This document shows, one piece after another, positions 4,299-6,165 of a stretch of 6,165 bases of DNA. Numbering within the stretch: position 1 is the stretch's first letter; each line of letters opens with the position of its first letter. A model generated the notes under the pieces. It was not told where the DNA came from and made no database searches. It saw only the letters and a program-made list of their open reading frames with translations. A program made the position numbers and the translations under genes. This stretch comes from Ignavibacteriaceae bacterium (GTDB lineage: Bacteria; Bacteroidota; Ignavibacteria; Ignavibacteriales; Ignavibacteriaceae), in NCBI GenBank assembly GCA_025455085.1, contig JALONF010000128.1, forward strand, positions 1 through 6,165, given 5' to 3'.

Positions 4299-6165
4299 AA
4301 GATTTCAATCAACTCTGCTGCGAAAAATGCTGGCACACAACTGATAAACCTTGTGAGCACTTTATTCAGTGCTGCACTGAGGGACCGCTCTGCCATCATG
4401 ATGATAAATGTGAACACGAAATAACTTCGCTTCGCAAAAGATTAAAATATGAAGAGCACGATCACCCCATAATTATGATTGGAATGGGAACTTGCGGACT
4501 TGCCTCAGGTGCTGCTAAAGTTAAGGAAACCATCGAAGCTGAATTAAAAAAATTAAACATCGATGCAACAATTGAAGGAACTGGTTGCATTGGTTACTGC
4601 GCGGTTGAACCGATCGTTGATATTAAACTTCCCGGTAAAGACAGAATATCTTACCAGGAAATTACTGTGAAAGATGTTCCGCGATTAATTAAAACAACTT
4701 TAATTGACAAAGAAGTTTATAAGGAGAAAGTTCTCGGCACTCACGGAAAATCAAATGGTGTTATCAGCTTAAAGCAGGTTCCTTTCTTTGAAAATCAGCA
4801 GAAAATTGTACTAGCGAATTGCGGAATAGTTAATCCTGCTTCAATTGATGCATACCTTGCTAACGGCGGATTCAAAGCTTTCGATAAAGTTTTAAGACTA
4901 ATGAAACCGGAAGAAGTTGTCAGAGAAATACTCGCATCCGGGTTAAGAGGAAGAGGCGGTGGTGGATTTCCGACAGGCAAAAAATGGGAGCTTGCAGCAA
5001 AACAAAAATCTGATCAGAAGTATTTAATATGCAATGCAGACGAAGGGGATCCAGGCGCTTTTATGGATCGTTCACTACTTGAAAGTGATCCGTACCGTGT
5101 AATTGAAGGAATTATGATTGGAGCTTATGCAATAGGTGCAACAGCAGCTTATATATATTGTCGTGCTGAGTATCCTCTTGCAATAGAAAGATTGCAAAAC
5201 TCAATTGCAAAATGCGAAGAGTACGGAATCCTTGGCGACAATATTCTCAACAGCAGATTCTCTCTTCACATAAAAATTAAAAAAGGTGCAGGTGCATTTG
5301 TTTGTGGAGAAGAGACCGCACTCATTGGATCAATTGAAGGAAGAAGAGGAATGCCGAAACCACGTCCTCCGTATCCAACAGATGCCGGATTATTCGGCAA
5401 ACCAACTGTAATAAATAATGTTGAAACATTTGCGAATGTAGCTCCGATAATTTTAATGGGTGCACAAAAATTTGCTTCGGTCGGAACAGCAAAATCAAAA
5501 GGCACAAAAGTTTTTGCATTGAGTGGTAATATTAAAAACACTGGATTGGTTGAAGTTCCGATGGGTGTTACTCTTCGTGATGTTGTTTTCAAAATAGGCG
5601 GAGGAATTCCAGATAAAAAAGAATTTAAAGCTGTGCAAATCGGCGGACCATCAGGAGGATGTTTACCTGAAAGTGTAATTGATACTCCTGTTGATTATGA
5701 ATCGTTGAAGGAGGTCGGTGCAATGATGGGTTCAGGGGGATTTGTTGTGATGGATGAAGAAACCTGTATGGTTGATGTAGCAAAATACTTTTTAACATTC
5801 ATACAGGAAGAAAGCTGCGGCAAGTGTGTCCCTTGCCGTGAAGGAACAAAAAGAATGCTTGAAATAATTGAACGAATACCAAAGCGTTACGGAAATGATG
5901 GAAACAAACTTGATCAATTACAAAGATTTAAAGGAATGATTCATTTACAAAGATTAGCTGATGTAATTCGTGATACTTCTCTTTGCGGATTAGGACAGTC
6001 TGCACCAAATCCTGTTCTGTCAGGATTAAGATATTTCCGTCACGAATATGAAGAACATTTATACGATAGAAAATGTTCATCAGGTGTTTGTAAGGAATTG
6101 TTAACTTTTTCAATTGACAATGAAATATGTGAAGGCTGTGGATTGTGCGTTAAGAAATGTTCAGT
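4295..6165 (+). CDS. hydB: NADH/FMN-binding NuoF-like subunit of [FeFe]-hydrogenase (HydB), 3' end beyond the window
   Basis: The frame is open for 623 codons to the window edge; by comparison with Thermotoga HydB roughly 40 residues are missing. HydB binds NAD(H) through FMN and feeds HydA via iron-sulfur clusters in the cytoplasm. Order of parts: a Cys/His-rich extension (1-41); a thioredoxin-like ferredoxin domain (about 58-145) with C67, C98 and C102; the FMN/NADH core with GLRGRGGGGFPTGKKWE (216-232), CNADEGDPGAF (246-256) and FVCGEETALIGSIEGRRG (335-352); the [4Fe-4S] site CGKCVPC (C508, C511, C514) with C564 as fourth ligand; then CSSGVC and the start of a ferredoxin domain, CEGCGLCVKKC, cut by the edge. 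The C-terminal ferredoxin domain and N-terminal domain separate it from plain NuoF. Spacing from C514 to C564 is about nine residues longer than in Thermotoga as I recall it. NADP-specific HndC is the main alternative. Confidence 0.92.
   Translation, partial: MKDFNQLCCEKCWHTTDKPCEHFIQCCTEGPLCHHDDKCEHEITSLRKRLKYEEHDHPIIMIGMGTCGLASGAAKVKETIEAELKKLNIDATIEGTGCIGYCAVEPIVDIKLPGKDRISYQEITVKDVPRLIKTTLIDKEVYKEKVLGTHGKSNGVISLKQVPFFENQQKIVLANCGIVNPASIDAYLANGGFKAFDKVLRLMKPEEVVREILASGLRGRGGGGFPTGKKWELAAKQKSDQKYLICNADEGDPGAFMDRSLLESDPYRVIEGIMIGAYAIGATAAYIYCRAEYPLAIERLQNSIAKCEEYGILGDNILNSRFSLHIKIKKGAGAFVCGEETALIGSIEGRRGMPKPRPPYPTDAGLFGKPTVINNVETFANVAPIILMGAQKFASVGTAKSKGTKVFALSGNIKNTGLVEVPMGVTLRDVVFKIGGGIPDKKEFKAVQIGGPSGGCLPESVIDTPVDYESLKEVGAMMGSGGFVVMDEETCMVDVAKYFLTFIQEESCGKCVPCREGTKRMLEIIERIPKRYGNDGNKLDQLQRFKGMIHLQRLADVIRDTSLCGLGQSAPNPVLSGLRYFRHEYEEHLYDRKCSSGVCKELLTFSIDNEICEGCGLCVKKCS

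Noticed and set aside
4795..4980. 61-codon - frame
   Set aside because: Antisense shadow of hydB; the opposite strand encodes the conserved FMN-binding motif there.
5266..5592. 108-codon - frame and a 65-codon frame nested at 5322-5519
   Set aside because: Both are antisense to the conserved NADH-binding core of hydB and have no motifs of their own.
5928..6113. 61-codon - frame
   Set aside because: Antisense to the hydB cluster region; chance opening.
3816..6165. Respiratory complex I nuoE-nuoF
   Set aside because: The extra N-terminal thioredoxin-like and C-terminal ferredoxin domains of the second protein, and hydF next door, fit a hydrogenase better.

Overview
The window looks like chromosome from an AT-rich, anaerobic or facultatively anaerobic bacterium, most likely of the Bacteroidota/Chlorobi/Ignavibacteria group. 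This is an inference from base composition, protein flavour and the [FeFe]-hydrogenase genes; no rRNA or marker gene is present to prove it. Gene starts mix good Shine-Dalgarno sites (four genes) with starts that have none (hydF and the methyltransferase).

Left part (1-1660) holds ordinary housekeeping or envelope genes. A small DUF423 membrane protein on + converges, with a 9-base gap, on a class I SAM-dependent methyltransferase on -. Upstream of that on - lies an RlpA-type double-psi beta-barrel protein that starts with TTG behind a strong ribosome binding site. A clear intrinsic terminator separates rlpA from the methyltransferase.

Middle part (1658-2374) is about 0.7 kb without a convincing gene. 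It holds three abutting palindromes just upstream of rlpA, a 79-base imperfect inverted repeat, and short protein-like stretches on both strands broken by stops and frameshifts. It may be a decayed gene or element.

Right part (2375-6165) is a hydrogenase locus. It begins with hydF, the GTPase/[4Fe-4S] scaffold for H-cluster assembly. After a 235-base gap come a HydC/NuoE-like [2Fe-2S] subunit and, overlapping it by ATGA, a HydB/NuoF-like NADH/FMN subunit that runs off the right edge within its C-terminal ferredoxin domain. This is the electron-input arm of a multimeric, NAD(H)-linked and probably electron-bifurcating [FeFe]-hydrogenase. The catalytic subunit HydA and the maturases HydE and HydG are not in the window; HydA would be expected just downstream. 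Points of note are an Asn in place of the usual HydF CxH histidine, a Cys/His-rich N-terminal extension on HydB, and an atypical cysteine pattern in the HydB thioredoxin-like domain.
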